DNA from: Pseudomonadota bacterium
GTDB lineage: Bacteria; Pseudomonadota; Gammaproteobacteria; Burkholderiales; Burkholderiaceae_C
Direction of reading: 5' to 3'
Length of the DNA: 64,000 nucleotides
NCBI GenBank assembly: GCA_021819435.1
Contig: JAKARB010000003.1
Span: 186,001-250,000, forward strand
Shown: piece after piece, positions 53,584 to 61,814 of the stretch
Position numbering within the stretch: position 1 is the stretch's first letter
Layout: every line of letters begins with the position of its first letter
The notes under the pieces: generated by a model
What the model was told of the DNA's origin: nothing
Database searches by the model: none
The model's input: only the letters and a program-made list of their open reading frames with translations
Program-made: the position numbers and the translations under genes

Positions 53584-53637
53584 AGTCCCCATCGCTGGGG
53601 ACTGGCTCGAAACCGCGATGCGGCCGCCCCATCGCGG
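53584..53637 (-). terminator. Two tandem hairpins upstream of tpsB
   Basis: CCGCGATG (53613-53620) pairs with CATCGCGG (53630-53637), followed on the minus strand by TTTCGAG. Next, AGTCCCC (53584-53590) pairs with GGGGACT (53597-53603). Both stems are perfect. They could act as partial terminators after the PstS-like gene, lowering expression of the transporter. Confidence 0.5.
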
Positions 53638-53659
53638 GGCGGCGCACCGTTGAAGCGGC

Positions 53660-54901
53660 TTACTGCTTGGTGATGACGTTGGCGTTGCTGCCGTTGCGGC
53701 CGAATTGCGATTCGCCCACGCCCCACAGGCCGTTGGTGCCACCCAGGTTGGTCAGCTCGCCGTCGATCGCGTCGATCACGGCGCTGGTGCCGGCACCAGC
53801 AGCGGTGAACTTGAACGACTGGAAGGCGAACTCGTATTCACCGTTCATGGCGGTGGCTTGCGAAGCGTTGGCGGCGTCGAAGCCTTCCACGCGGTTGAGC
53901 TTGACGAAGCGATAGCCGGTGGTGGCGGCGGGGATGTTCTCCAGCGAGAGCACGCCGATGCCGTAACCGGTGGCGTTCAGGCAGTCACGGGCGTTGCCGG
54001 TGCCAGCGCCTTCCTTGACTTCGAAGGTGGCCAGCACGCCAGGGCCGTAGGTGGCGGCGTCAGCCGGCGTTTCGGCGCCGAAGTTGGGGCCGTTGCCGGT
54101 CAGGTTGTTCAGGAAGAACTGGTTCGAAGCGGCCTGGGTGCCCGAGGTCGACACGCGGCGGCACAGGGTCAGCTTGCCAGCGGGCACGCCGAACAGGCTG
54201 TTGATGTCCGTCTTGGCCGAGTTGGTGCTGATGGTCGCGATCGAAGCGTACTGAGCGCGCGACACGGTGGGTTGGCAGGCCGGGGTCAGGGTGTCGGCGG
54301 TGCAACCAGCGGCGGTCAGGCCTTGCTTGCTTTGCAGGGCAGCATACAGATCGCGGCTGACGGCGATGCCGAATGCCTGGTAGAAGCTGGAGCCAGCGAC
54401 CTTGTCGGCCAGGCCTTCAGCGCCACCGAAAGGCGACAGCAGCGACGGGTCGAACGCGGCGGGCTCCATGTCCATGAAGCCGCCTTCAGACTTGACGCTG
54501 CCAGTGGCGGTGATGCCAGGCACGAGGTTGATGCCGGACAAGGCGCCAGCGCCGGCCACCGGGGTGCCGCTCAGGGCTTGCACGAACTTGGTACCCGTGG
54601 TGCCCAGGGTGGAGTTCTGCACGGCGCTGTAGGAGCCGCCAGACACGTTGAAGGCCACGGCGTCGATGCCGGAGATGCCGGTGAAGGCCTGCGAGCACTT
54701 GGCGGTGAAGAAGTTGCCCAGCGAGGTGTTGCCAGTGGCTTCCTTGTAGACGGTGAAGGTGCCGCCGCACAGGGTCTTCAGGGCCTTGACGTAGTTGACC
54801 GAGGTGGCGGAAGCGCCGGTCAGGAAGGCGGTGGCGGCTTGGGCCTGGCCAGCGAAGGCAACGGCGGCAACAGCGGCCAGGGCGATCTTGGAGATTTGCA
54901 T
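53660..54901 (-). CDS. Secreted PstS-like protein of unknown function
   Basis: A 413-residue exported protein with signal peptide MQISKIALAAVAAVAFAGQA cleaved near QAA. The start of the mature chain (FLTGASATSVNYVKALKTLCGG) and the following turns recall the phosphate-binding-protein fold (PstS superfamily). No ABC transporter is nearby and ligand residues cannot be confirmed. Six cysteines (KTLCGG, TAKCSQ, AAGCTA, TPACQP, TLCRRV, ARDCLN) could form three disulfides, unusual for a cytoplasm-facing or simple binding protein. ATG 54901 has GGAG 8 nt upstream. It sits between the PEP-CTERM gene and tpsB and is probably part of the same surface system. The fold assignment is tentative. Confidence 0.75.
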   Translation of the reverse strand: MQISKIALAAVAAVAFAGQAQAATAFLTGASATSVNYVKALKTLCGGTFTVYKEATGNTSLGNFFTAKCSQAFTGISGIDAVAFNVSGGSYSAVQNSTLGTTGTKFVQALSGTPVAGAGALSGINLVPGITATGSVKSEGGFMDMEPAAFDPSLLSPFGGAEGLADKVAGSSFYQAFGIAVSRDLYAALQSKQGLTAAGCTADTLTPACQPTVSRAQYASIATISTNSAKTDINSLFGVPAGKLTLCRRVSTSGTQAASNQFFLNNLTGNGPNFGAETPADAATYGPGVLATFEVKEGAGTGNARDCLNATGYGIGVLSLENIPAATTGYRFVKLNRVEGFDAANASQATAMNGEYEFAFQSFKFTAAGAGTSAVIDAIDGELTNLGGTNGLWGVGESQFGRNGSNANVITKQ

Positions 54902-55007
54902 GGTGTGCTCCGGAAAGGTTGTGCGATGAACTGGGGGTGCGAGGGACGTGAGTTGCCTCAACCGGGGTGCGGACACCTCGGTTGGGAAACGATCAAGGCT
55001 GGGTCGG

Positions 55008-55079
55008 GACCGGCGCGAACTGGCCGCGCCGGTCAGGTTCCTATGCGGTGCTGATCGGAGCCGATCAGCACAGCCGCAT
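55008..55079 (-). terminator. Paired hairpins after the PEP-CTERM gene
   Basis: An extended stem directly after the stop codon has outer arms ATGCGG (55043-55048) and CCGCAT (55074-55079) and inner arms GCTGATCGG and CCGATCAGC. A second hairpin pairs GACCGGCGCG (55008-55017) with CGCGCCGGTC (55025-55034). Neither has a U-tract. Confidence 0.5.
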
Positions 55080-55993
55080 CAGGCGCGGCGGCGACGGGCG
55101 ACGGCGCCAACCAGGCCGAGGCCCAGCAGGGCCAGGGCGTAGGTCGAGGGCTCGGGCACGGCGGGGATGGCCAGGGTCAGGGTGCCGGTGGCCGAGTTGA
55201 AGGTCAGGGTGCCTGCGCCGTTCAGGTAGTCAGGGCCAGCCAGGGGCTGGTCACCCACGCGCTTCTCGGCGCCGGTGGCATCAGCCAGCCAGAGGTTTTG
55301 CTTGGCACCGTCCAGCACGGCCGGGCTGTTCAGCATGTTGCGGCCCTTCCAGTTGGGGCTGAACACGGTGGTGTCGAGCACGTAGCCATTGATGGCGGTG
55401 GCAGCGCCGTCTTCAGCGGCGGAAAAGGTCCAGGCGCCGTTGTCCACGCCGGCGACATTCAGGGTGCCCTTGTTGGTGATGCTGTCCAGGAACAGGGTGT
55501 TGCTGCTGGTCAGGTTGGAGGTGTTGCTGGCGTTCTGGGTGCTCAGGGCAGCGGCGGTGGGCTGGCCGGTCAGCAGGTAGCGGGCGTTGCTCTGGATGCC
55601 AACGTTGTCACCAGCACCGACGACCCACTTGATTTGGCCAGCATCCGAGTTGGCCACCAGCTTGTTGAAAGCGGTCGACCAGGAGTTGGTGCCGAGGTCT
55701 TTGGTCACGCCGTCGACGGTGACGGTGTTGTTGTTGAAGTTCCAGACCACGGTGGTGCCGGGGTTGGCCAGGGTGCCGATGGCACCGTTCGTGCCGTTGC
55801 CGGTGGCACCAGCGATGTCGTCGAGGTGGAAGCCCAGGTCGAACAGCGAGGCGGTTTGGGTGAACGAGCCGCCAGCGTTGTCGTAAGCGACCAGGAACAG
55901 GGAACCGTTGCCGGTGGTGAAGTTGTCGATGGCAGCGTGGGCGGTGCCAGCGGCGGCGAAGGCCACGGCGGCGGCGATGTGGTGCAGTTTCAT
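55079..55993 (-). CDS. PEP-CTERM sorting domain protein
   Basis: A 304-residue exported protein. An N-terminal signal peptide (MKLHHIAAAVAFAAAGTAHA) and a C-terminal exosortase signal VPEPSTYALALLGLGLVGAV followed by ARRRRA are both complete. The signal has the usual PEP motif, hydrophobic helix and basic tail, so exosortase is expected to process the protein and release it to the envelope or matrix. The middle (about 22-275) is Asn/Thr/Gly-rich beta structure with no known enzyme motif. No exosortase gene is in the window. It precedes the PstS-like and tpsB genes; the upstream 200 bp includes a CCCCGAA/TTCGGGG stem (56032-56057) in its leader. Confidence 0.93.
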   Translation of the reverse strand: MKLHHIAAAVAFAAAGTAHAAIDNFTTGNGSLFLVAYDNAGGSFTQTASLFDLGFHLDDIAGATGNGTNGAIGTLANPGTTVVWNFNNNTVTVDGVTKDLGTNSWSTAFNKLVANSDAGQIKWVVGAGDNVGIQSNARYLLTGQPTAAALSTQNASNTSNLTSSNTLFLDSITNKGTLNVAGVDNGAWTFSAAEDGAATAINGYVLDTTVFSPNWKGRNMLNSPAVLDGAKQNLWLADATGAEKRVGDQPLAGPDYLNGAGTLTFNSATGTLTLAIPAVPEPSTYALALLGLGLVGAVARRRRA

Positions 55994-56173
55994 GAGGCTG
56001 ATCTCCGAGATTGAGGACTGGATCCGTGAACCCCCGAATCCATGAGCCGGTTCGGGGTTGGTGTCAGTGTCGAGATCGTTTGTGACGCGCGTTCGCGTTG
56101 AATCAGGGCTCGCCCTTGAGCCGAAGGAACTGTTTCGGCGCGCTTCATCGCTCACCAGGCCACAGTTCTGGCG

Positions 56174-56199
56174 CTGAACCCCTTTGAATGGGGGGTCAG
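56174..56199 (-). terminator. Hairpin at the end of the ankyrin gene
   Basis: CTGAACCCC (56174-56182) pairs with GGGGGGTCAG (56190-56199) with one bulge, overlapping the stop codon of the ankyrin gene. No U-tract follows, so it is only a possible terminator before the PEP-CTERM promoter region. Confidence 0.4.
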
Positions 56200-57107
56200 C
56201 GGACGAGGGCTTCGCGACGCCCCATGGTGTCAATCAGCAACTGGGTGACCGGCCCTTGCACGGGCACGCCCTGCGCGGTGAGCCAGGCAACGGCCCCCGC
56301 CTGCTCCGACAGCGCTGCTGCGTGCACCGCGTTGAGGCCCTGGCGATCGGTCTGACTCAATGGCACACCGGCCTGTGCCAGGCGCGCCATGGCGGGCACC
56401 TGGCCCATGGCAGCGGCTTCAATCAAGGGGGTGAAGCCGCCGTGGTCGAACACATCGGCGCGAGCGCCAGCACGCATCAGCATCGACATCACCCGCACCT
56501 GCCCCATGCGCGCAGCCAGGTGCAGCGGCGTTTGCCCGCGTGCGTCCACACCTTGGACATCGGCGCCGACAAAAAGCAGTTCACGCACCACGAGCTCCTG
56601 CCCGCGCCAGGCCGCCATGCCCAACGGCGTCTTGCCTTGCGAGCCGATGCGGTCGGGATCCGCCCCTTGTGCGATCAGGGCGCGCACCGCGCTCAAGTCA
56701 CCCGCCTGCGCCGCGAGGGTCAACAGCGTGCGGCCCTGCACGTCGCGGAAGTCGGGCTGGACGCTGCGTTGCTGCAGCAGCGCGACCACATCGGCCCAGC
56801 GGCCGGCGAGCGCGAGTTGCATGACCTCCTGCTCGGCGGGCATCAAGCCAGACGGATCGTTCAAAGCCCATGGGCCGCCCTCGCGAAGGCTGGCCCAGCT
56901 GGGATCCGACACAGGCCCCTTGGCCAAAGGTGATGAGGCCGGCGCGGTGAACGACGACCATTCGTTGGCGTCCTCACCCGCCTGGCGTGCGAGCTGGTTT
57001 GCCGCCACGGGCTGGGCATGAGCGGGCATGACCGGCCACCCCACAGCCGCGCAGACCAACCCGGCCATCATCAGAAACCAAGACCCGGCCTTCACATCGG
57101 ACAACAT
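56196..57107 (-). CDS. Exported ankyrin-repeat protein
   Basis: A 303-residue protein with an N-terminal signal peptide (about 1-32, ending PAHAQ). After a Ser/Pro/Ala-rich region come at least five ankyrin repeats (about 100-285), seen in DVQGRTLLTLAAQAGDLSAV, GKTPLGMAAWRGQELVVREL, GQTPLHLAARMGQVRVMSML, GFTPLIEAAAMGQVPAMARL and GLNAVHAAALSEQ. Ankyrin repeats bind proteins, so a periplasmic scaffold or inhibitor role is likely. ATG 57107 has AGGTGAGG upstream; a TTG at 57137 would overlap the EpsA-like gene. It is immediately downstream of that regulator on the same strand. Confidence 0.9.
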   Translation of the reverse strand: MLSDVKAGSWFLMMAGLVCAAVGWPVMPAHAQPVAANQLARQAGEDANEWSSFTAPASSPLAKGPVSDPSWASLREGGPWALNDPSGLMPAEQEVMQLALAGRWADVVALLQQRSVQPDFRDVQGRTLLTLAAQAGDLSAVRALIAQGADPDRIGSQGKTPLGMAAWRGQELVVRELLFVGADVQGVDARGQTPLHLAARMGQVRVMSMLMRAGARADVFDHGGFTPLIEAAAMGQVPAMARLAQAGVPLSQTDRQGLNAVHAAALSEQAGAVAWLTAQGVPVQGPVTQLLIDTMGRREALVR

Positions 57108-57133
57108 CGTTCGCCTCACCTCTTGCCTGGCCT

Positions 57134-57958
57134 TCAAAGGGTGGATTCGCGGTAAGGCATCTGCACGGCGCTCAGCGCGTTCATGCTCATCGCCTTGGCC
57201 ACGGCCTGCGCGCGGTTGGCCGCGCCCAGCTTGCGCAGGATCTTCTGCACGTGGTTCTTCACCGTCAGGGCGCTGATGCCGAGCTTCTCGCTGATCTGCT
57301 GGTTGCTCAGCCCGTCACGCACCCAGATGAGGATTTCGCGCTCGCGCTCGGTGATGGGCGAGGGCCGCGCAACGATGCCGCTGGCAGCAGCCGGCGCGCC
57401 CGAGCGGGCCTGACTCATCTGGCGCTCGGTGACGCAGACACGCTGGTAGGCGAGGTGCACGCACGGCAGCAGCATGTCGAGCGCCTGGCGCGAGTTGTCG
57501 TCGCTGGGCTGGCCGGGTTGGCCAAACAGGAAGATGCTCTCCACTTCATCAGGCCGGCCCGGCCGGGTGAGGCCATGCACGACGAAACGCTCGTAGCCCA
57601 GTTCCATGAGTTCGGCCACCAGCGGATCGCGGGCCGACAAGGGGGCCAGCTCCAGCACAACGGCCTGCCCCCGACCGCGTTGCCAGCTTGCCAGGGCTGC
57701 TTCCACCAGCACACCGCGCCGGTCACGCAGCGACCGGATCACGCCGTCGGGCATGGGCAGGCTGTTGAAGAGGTCGAACACGACATCGCGCTGATCGCGG
57801 TCGTAGTTGCCGCACAGGCTGAGCTTGTGCGGCAGCCAGCGCTGGAAGTCACCCTGGGTCCAGACGAAGAACTGGTGTCGACGGCAGACCTGAGGCGCGG
57901 CCTCGACGACGCGCAGAAGCACTTCCGATTGGTCTGGGGCGATGGGTTGGAGCGTCAT
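57134..57958 (-). CDS. epsA: LuxR-family regulator, EpsA-like (PEP-CTERM/exosortase associated)
   Basis: A 274-residue transcription regulator. The N-terminal sensor-like domain (about 10-180) has features of the EpsA family linked to exopolysaccharide and exosortase loci: LLRVVEAAPQVCRRHQFFVW and LHLAYQRVCVTERQ-like segments. The C-terminal LuxR helix-turn-helix (about 203-262) reads ITEREREILIWVRDGLSNQQ and SALTVKNHVQKILRKLGAAN. The position beside a PEP-CTERM gene supports the EpsA call. It probably controls the co-directional surface locus or a distant polysaccharide cluster. No operator could be identified. Confidence 0.82.
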   Translation of the reverse strand: MTLQPIAPDQSEVLLRVVEAAPQVCRRHQFFVWTQGDFQRWLPHKLSLCGNYDRDQRDVVFDLFNSLPMPDGVIRSLRDRRGVLVEAALASWQRGRGQAVVLELAPLSARDPLVAELMELGYERFVVHGLTRPGRPDEVESIFLFGQPGQPSDDNSRQALDMLLPCVHLAYQRVCVTERQMSQARSGAPAAASGIVARPSPITEREREILIWVRDGLSNQQISEKLGISALTVKNHVQKILRKLGAANRAQAVAKAMSMNALSAVQMPYRESTL

Positions 57959-58051
57959 GGTGTGTCGGGTTGAACCGGCGCAGTCTAGGGATGGCCCGTG
58001 ACGGTTTCTTGACGAAACTTCACGAACCCATCACGAGCGCATCACCCGCCT

Positions 58052-58615
58052 TCATGGCCGCAAGGCCTGTGGCTGGCCCAACACGAAGAGCCATTGGTCG
58101 TAACGCGTGATGCCTTGCGGCGCGTTCAAGGGCACGGCGTGCGAAAGGCTGTGCACACCCGCGATGCCATCGCCTTCGCGCACCAGGCCCCACTCGGCGC
58201 GACCGGTCAAAGGGTCACGCCAGATGCGCTTGAGGTGGCGTTGCAGGCCGCCGCCTCGGCGGTCTTCCAGCAGGTCTTCCAGGCGCTTGGGCAGGCGCGA
58301 TTCACCCTCGCCAACGGGCACGCTGGCGTAGGCCTCGATGGCCATGCGGAATTGTTCGCCGCGCCAGATCAGTTCGGCTTCGCGCGCGCGCCGTGCATCG
58401 AGCATCCAACTCTGCGCCATGGCGGCGAGCATCAGGCCGGAAAGCGCCACCCACCACAGCAGCAGCAGGTAGGTGAAGCCGGCCTGCTGGCGTGATTGGG
58501 CGTGGCGCGGCCCGCCCGGTCGTTGACGCGTGCACAGATGGATGCGCGAACTGAACATGGCCATGTCGACAGAGATCACCAGGCGCATTACCACGCGCAT
58601 TACCACGCACGTCAC
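58052..58615 (-). CDS. Minor pseudopilin-like protein of a type II secretion/MSHA-like system
   Basis: A 187-residue protein with a prepilin-like N terminus: a basic leader, then AGFTYLLLLWWVALSGLMLA, then a soluble domain with EAYASVPVGEGESRLPKRLE and KRIWRDPLTGRAEWGLV. The residue at position +5 after the cleaved glycine is Leu, not the usual Glu, as in the tip pseudopilin GspK. Its leader is long and starts with GTG 58615 overlapping the gspG stop; ATGs at 58564 and 58558 are alternatives. A perfect 12-bp tandem repeat (58583-58606) lies over this start region. Last gene of the cluster on this strand. Confidence 0.75.
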   Translation of the reverse strand: MTCVVMRVVMRLVISVDMAMFSSRIHLCTRQRPGGPRHAQSRQQAGFTYLLLLWWVALSGLMLAAMAQSWMLDARRAREAELIWRGEQFRMAIEAYASVPVGEGESRLPKRLEDLLEDRRGGGLQRHLKRIWRDPLTGRAEWGLVREGDGIAGVHSLSHAVPLNAPQGITRYDQWLFVLGQPQALRP

Positions 58616-59010
58616 CAGGCGCTGTAAGGCCGACCGTCCTGCGCCCGCCCGGCCGCGCCGCTGCGCACGTCGGCCACCTGACCTTGCACGACGCTGTCCG
58701 GGCGGGCGGGCAGCATCTGCCAGCTGTCGCTGCGGCCAGTGAGCGGGTCTTCCGGCACCTGGCGCAGGTAGCCCCTGCGCACCATCTCGTCGAGCGAATC
58801 GGGGTAGCGGCCCTGGTCCGCAGCGTACTTGTCGATGGCGTCGCGCATGACGTTGAGCGAGGTCTTCAGCGAGGCCTCTCGGGCGTTGTCGACCGTGCGC
58901 ACATAGCGAGGCGCGACGATGCTGGCGAGCAGGCCGATGATGGCCAGCACCACGATGAGTTCGATCAGGGTGAAGCCGCGCGGGCGTGGGTCAGGTGGCA
59001 TTGCCTGCAT
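58612..59010 (-). CDS. gspG: Major pseudopilin GspG
   Basis: A 132-residue type II secretion pseudopilin. The prepilin peptidase site is RPRGFTLIELIVVLAIIGLLA with Glu5 present, so it would be cleaved, methylated and assembled into the secretion pseudopilus. The soluble domain has DAIDKYAADQGRYPDSLDEM and VPEDPLTGRSDSW, matching the GspG calcium-loop region. It overlaps the following minor pseudopilin gene by GTGA and starts 12 bp after the previous pseudopilin gene. Confidence 0.93.
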   Translation of the reverse strand: MQAMPPDPRPRGFTLIELIVVLAIIGLLASIVAPRYVRTVDNAREASLKTSLNVMRDAIDKYAADQGRYPDSLDEMVRRGYLRQVPEDPLTGRSDSWQMLPARPDSVVQGQVADVRSGAAGRAQDGRPYSAW

Positions 59011-59022
59011 GCGAACGCTCCA

Positions 59023-59532
59023 TCACCACTGCCGGTAGGGCACGCCATCCAGGCCGATGCCGGGCGTGCGCGAGGCCACATCGAACACATCGGCACCCGG
59101 GGCGGGCGCATCGGGCGGGCTGGCGTAGCTGCGCGTGGCCCAGGTCTGCTCGGGTGGCAGTTGCGGGTCGGCGAACGGGTCGCGCGGCAGGCGGCGCAGG
59201 AAGTAGATGCGCTGGCCTCGCGGGCTGGCCGCATCGGACACGCCTTGCACCAGCACCTGGAGGCTGGGCGGGTAGCCGGATGCGTCGGCCTTCTTCTCGA
59301 TGCGGCCCGTGTCCCACGCGCGCTTGTGTTCGTCGATGGCCATGCGCAGGGTGCGCAGGGCCTGACGCAGTTCGGCCTCTTGCGCGCGCCGCTTGTGCAA
59401 GGCCGCCAGTGGCATGGCCGCGCTGGCCAGGATGCCCACGATCATCACGACGATGACCATTTCGATGAGCGTGAAGCCACGCGATCGGCTTGCGCCCCGG
59501 GGCATGTTCACATCTTCCATGGCCGGCTTCAC
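59023..59532 (-). CDS. Second GspG-like pseudopilin
   Basis: A pseudopilin of up to 169 residues. SRGFTLIEMVIVVMIVGILA is a canonical prepilin helix with Glu5. The soluble part (ALRTLRMAIDEHKRAWDTGR, GYPPSLQVLVQGV, RLPRDPFADPQ) has a GspG/GspH-like pattern and a disordered Pro-rich end. GTG 59532 overlaps the secretin stop (GTGA); ATG 59520 and ATG 59505 (with GGAAG upstream and a normal 9-10-residue leader) are alternatives. Its function in the pseudopilus is inferred from family. Confidence 0.88.
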   Translation of the reverse strand: MKPAMEDVNMPRGASRSRGFTLIEMVIVVMIVGILASAAMPLAALHKRRAQEAELRQALRTLRMAIDEHKRAWDTGRIEKKADASGYPPSLQVLVQGVSDAASPRGQRIYFLRRLPRDPFADPQLPPEQTWATRSYASPPDAPAPGADVFDVASRTPGIGLDGVPYRQW

Positions 59533-61814
59533 CGATCAGGCTGCACCCCGGCGTCACCGGGGTTGGACGGTTCGGGCGAGGCGACGCTTTCGGGCGCCTC
59601 GCTGGGGTCGGGCGTGGCCGGGTCACGCACCCGCAAGCGCAGCGGCTGGCCACCCGAATCGAGCGTGACTTCGGTGTCCACCAGGCGCACGTCCTTGCGC
59701 GCACGCAGCATCACCGGCGCCGATCCTCGCGGCGGCACCGTCAGCGCCACACGGCCCGACTCACCACCCGGCGCCTCGATGCTCAGCACGCTGCCGTCCA
59801 CCATCAAGCTGGTGCTCAAAGGCTGAGCGCCGGGGTTGTGCACCAGCACTTGGAAGGCAGAGCCCGGCATCACCACCTCGGGTCCCGAGACACCGGCCTG
59901 CGGGCCGGCAGCGCCACTGCCAGGTCGGCCCGTTTCAGCAGGCAGGTTGGATAGCGAAGTCGAGAAGCCGCTGCGGACCTCACCGGTGCTCGCCTTCGCA
60001 CCTGGACGCAGGCTGAGCGGCGCCATGCCCGGCTGGGCCTCGGTGCCCGATGGCAGGAAGCCGGCCGTCGAAGTGGGCTGCATGACGTTGCGCACGATGC
60101 GCGGCGTGATCAGCAAGATGACCTCGGTCTTGTCGCGCGTGTCGGTGCCCGTGCCGAAGAGCTTGCCCACGCCCGGGATCTGGTGCAAGCCAGGCAGGCC
60201 GGTGGAGGTGGTGCTCTCGGTGTCGTTGAGCAGGCCGGCGAGGATCTGCGTCTCGCCATCGCGGATGCGCAGCGTGGTCGAGGCCTGGCGAGTGCCAATC
60301 TGGTAGGCGATGGAGCCCTGCGGCCCGATGACCTCATTCGTCACGCTGCTGACTTCGAGCGCCACCTTGATGGTCACGTCGTTGTCGAGCTGCACCTGGG
60401 GTTCAATCTCCAGCTTCAAGCCCACGTCGAGGTAGCTGACAGACGCCGACACGCCCACGTTGGCGGTGGAGGTGGTGGTGAACACCGGCCGCTTCTCACC
60501 CAGCAGCACCTTGGCCTTCTCGCGGTTGCGCGCGCGGATGGTGGGGTTGGCCAGCAGCTTGCTGCTGCCGCGCGTGCTGCGCAGGTTGGCCACGGCCACG
60601 GGGTTGGGCACCAGCCAGCTCAGGCCGCTGGTCGACGACACCGTCGACACCGCCCCGGGTGCGCCATATGAAACCGCGGCAGGCAGGTCGATGCCCACCT
60701 TGTCGAGCACCTTGTTGGCGACTTCCATCACTTCGAGTTCGAGCACCACTTCGGGCTCGGCCACGTCCAGGCCTTGGATCAGGCGCTCAATCAGGCGCAC
60801 CACCTCCGGCGTGTCACGCACCACCATCATGTTCAGGCGCTCATCGATGAACACATCGCGCGTCTTGGCCACCGTGCGCACCAGCGCCTGGGCCTGCTTG
60901 GGGTCGGTGTTGACGAGGTAGAAGGTGCGCGTGACGGTTTCCAGCACGTCGCGCTGCTTTTGCTGCGTGGCGGGGAAGACCTGCACCGTGTTCTCGTTGA
61001 GCAGGCGGTGCCCGAGCTGCTGCGTGCTGAGGATGACGCGCAGGGCTTCTTCGACCGAGATGTTGCGCAGGAAGACGGTGGTCTTGGCATCGCCACGCAC
61101 GTCCTTGTCGAAAACGAAGTTGAGGTTGGCCGCGCGAGACAGGGCCTCGAACACCGTCTTGATCGGTGTTTCGCGGAATTCGAGTGTCACGTTCTTGGCG
61201 CCTGTGCCAAGGGTGAGCGTGGCCTGCTGGCGCACCTGCTCCTGGCGGCGCGCCTCGATGTCATTGAGCAGATCACGGGCTGCAGGGTGACCGGCGTCTT
61301 CGTTCAGCAGCTCACGCAGGGTGGCTTCGGCGCGATCAAGCCGACCTTCCTTCACCGCCTGGCGGGCCTCGGCCATGCGCTGCACGTGCCTTTGGCGGCG
61401 CAGCACCTCGGCTTGCAAGGCGAGCGTGCGAGGGTGCTGCGGGGCCACTGCCTGCAACCGCTCTAGCAACCCTTGCAAAGCGGCCTGGCTTTCTTCGCCC
61501 CGCCCTTGCGGGGCTTGCGACAGCAACTGGTTGACCGCCCTTTCGCGCTCCTGGATCAGGGCCAGGCGCAAGCGGCCATCGGAGGGATCGTCCAGGCTGG
61601 CTTGTTCAAGCCGCTTCACGGCTGCCTCGTGCTGACCGAAGCGGGCAAGTTCATTCGCCTCGTCGAGGGCTTGTGGGCCGGCGCAACTCGCGAGCGACAT
61701 CGCAGCCGCCAGGGCGAGCCAGGCCAACCCATGGCGCGGCGCGAACGTCCGCCAGGCGCATCGCTGGCGAGGGCCGTCGATGGAAAAGGATGAGAAAGAG
61801 TCACGCATGTTCAT
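59529..61814 (-). CDS. gspD: Secretin, GspD/MshL-like lipoprotein
   Basis: A 761-residue outer-membrane secretin that forms the gated channel of the system. A lipobox (LASC, Cys44) is followed by TPR-like helices (about 50-190), a secretin/TonB short domain (about 205-290; GTGAKNVTLEFRETPIKTVF) and an N1-type domain (FYLVNTDPKQAQALVRTVAK). The secretin core (about 375-575) includes LDVGLKLEIEPQVQLDND and VILLITPRIVRN. A C-terminal cohesin-like beta domain (about 620-720) is unusual for GspD and may bind partners. It overlaps the preceding gene through ATGA at 61814. Secretion partners GspE and GspF are outside the window. Confidence 0.92.
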   Translation of the reverse strand: MNMRDSFSSFSIDGPRQRCAWRTFAPRHGLAWLALAAAMSLASCAGPQALDEANELARFGQHEAAVKRLEQASLDDPSDGRLRLALIQERERAVNQLLSQAPQGRGEESQAALQGLLERLQAVAPQHPRTLALQAEVLRRQRHVQRMAEARQAVKEGRLDRAEATLRELLNEDAGHPAARDLLNDIEARRQEQVRQQATLTLGTGAKNVTLEFRETPIKTVFEALSRAANLNFVFDKDVRGDAKTTVFLRNISVEEALRVILSTQQLGHRLLNENTVQVFPATQQKQRDVLETVTRTFYLVNTDPKQAQALVRTVAKTRDVFIDERLNMMVVRDTPEVVRLIERLIQGLDVAEPEVVLELEVMEVANKVLDKVGIDLPAAVSYGAPGAVSTVSSTSGLSWLVPNPVAVANLRSTRGSSKLLANPTIRARNREKAKVLLGEKRPVFTTTSTANVGVSASVSYLDVGLKLEIEPQVQLDNDVTIKVALEVSSVTNEVIGPQGSIAYQIGTRQASTTLRIRDGETQILAGLLNDTESTTSTGLPGLHQIPGVGKLFGTGTDTRDKTEVILLITPRIVRNVMQPTSTAGFLPSGTEAQPGMAPLSLRPGAKASTGEVRSGFSTSLSNLPAETGRPGSGAAGPQAGVSGPEVVMPGSAFQVLVHNPGAQPLSTSLMVDGSVLSIEAPGGESGRVALTVPPRGSAPVMLRARKDVRLVDTEVTLDSGGQPLRLRVRDPATPDPSEAPESVASPEPSNPGDAGVQPDR

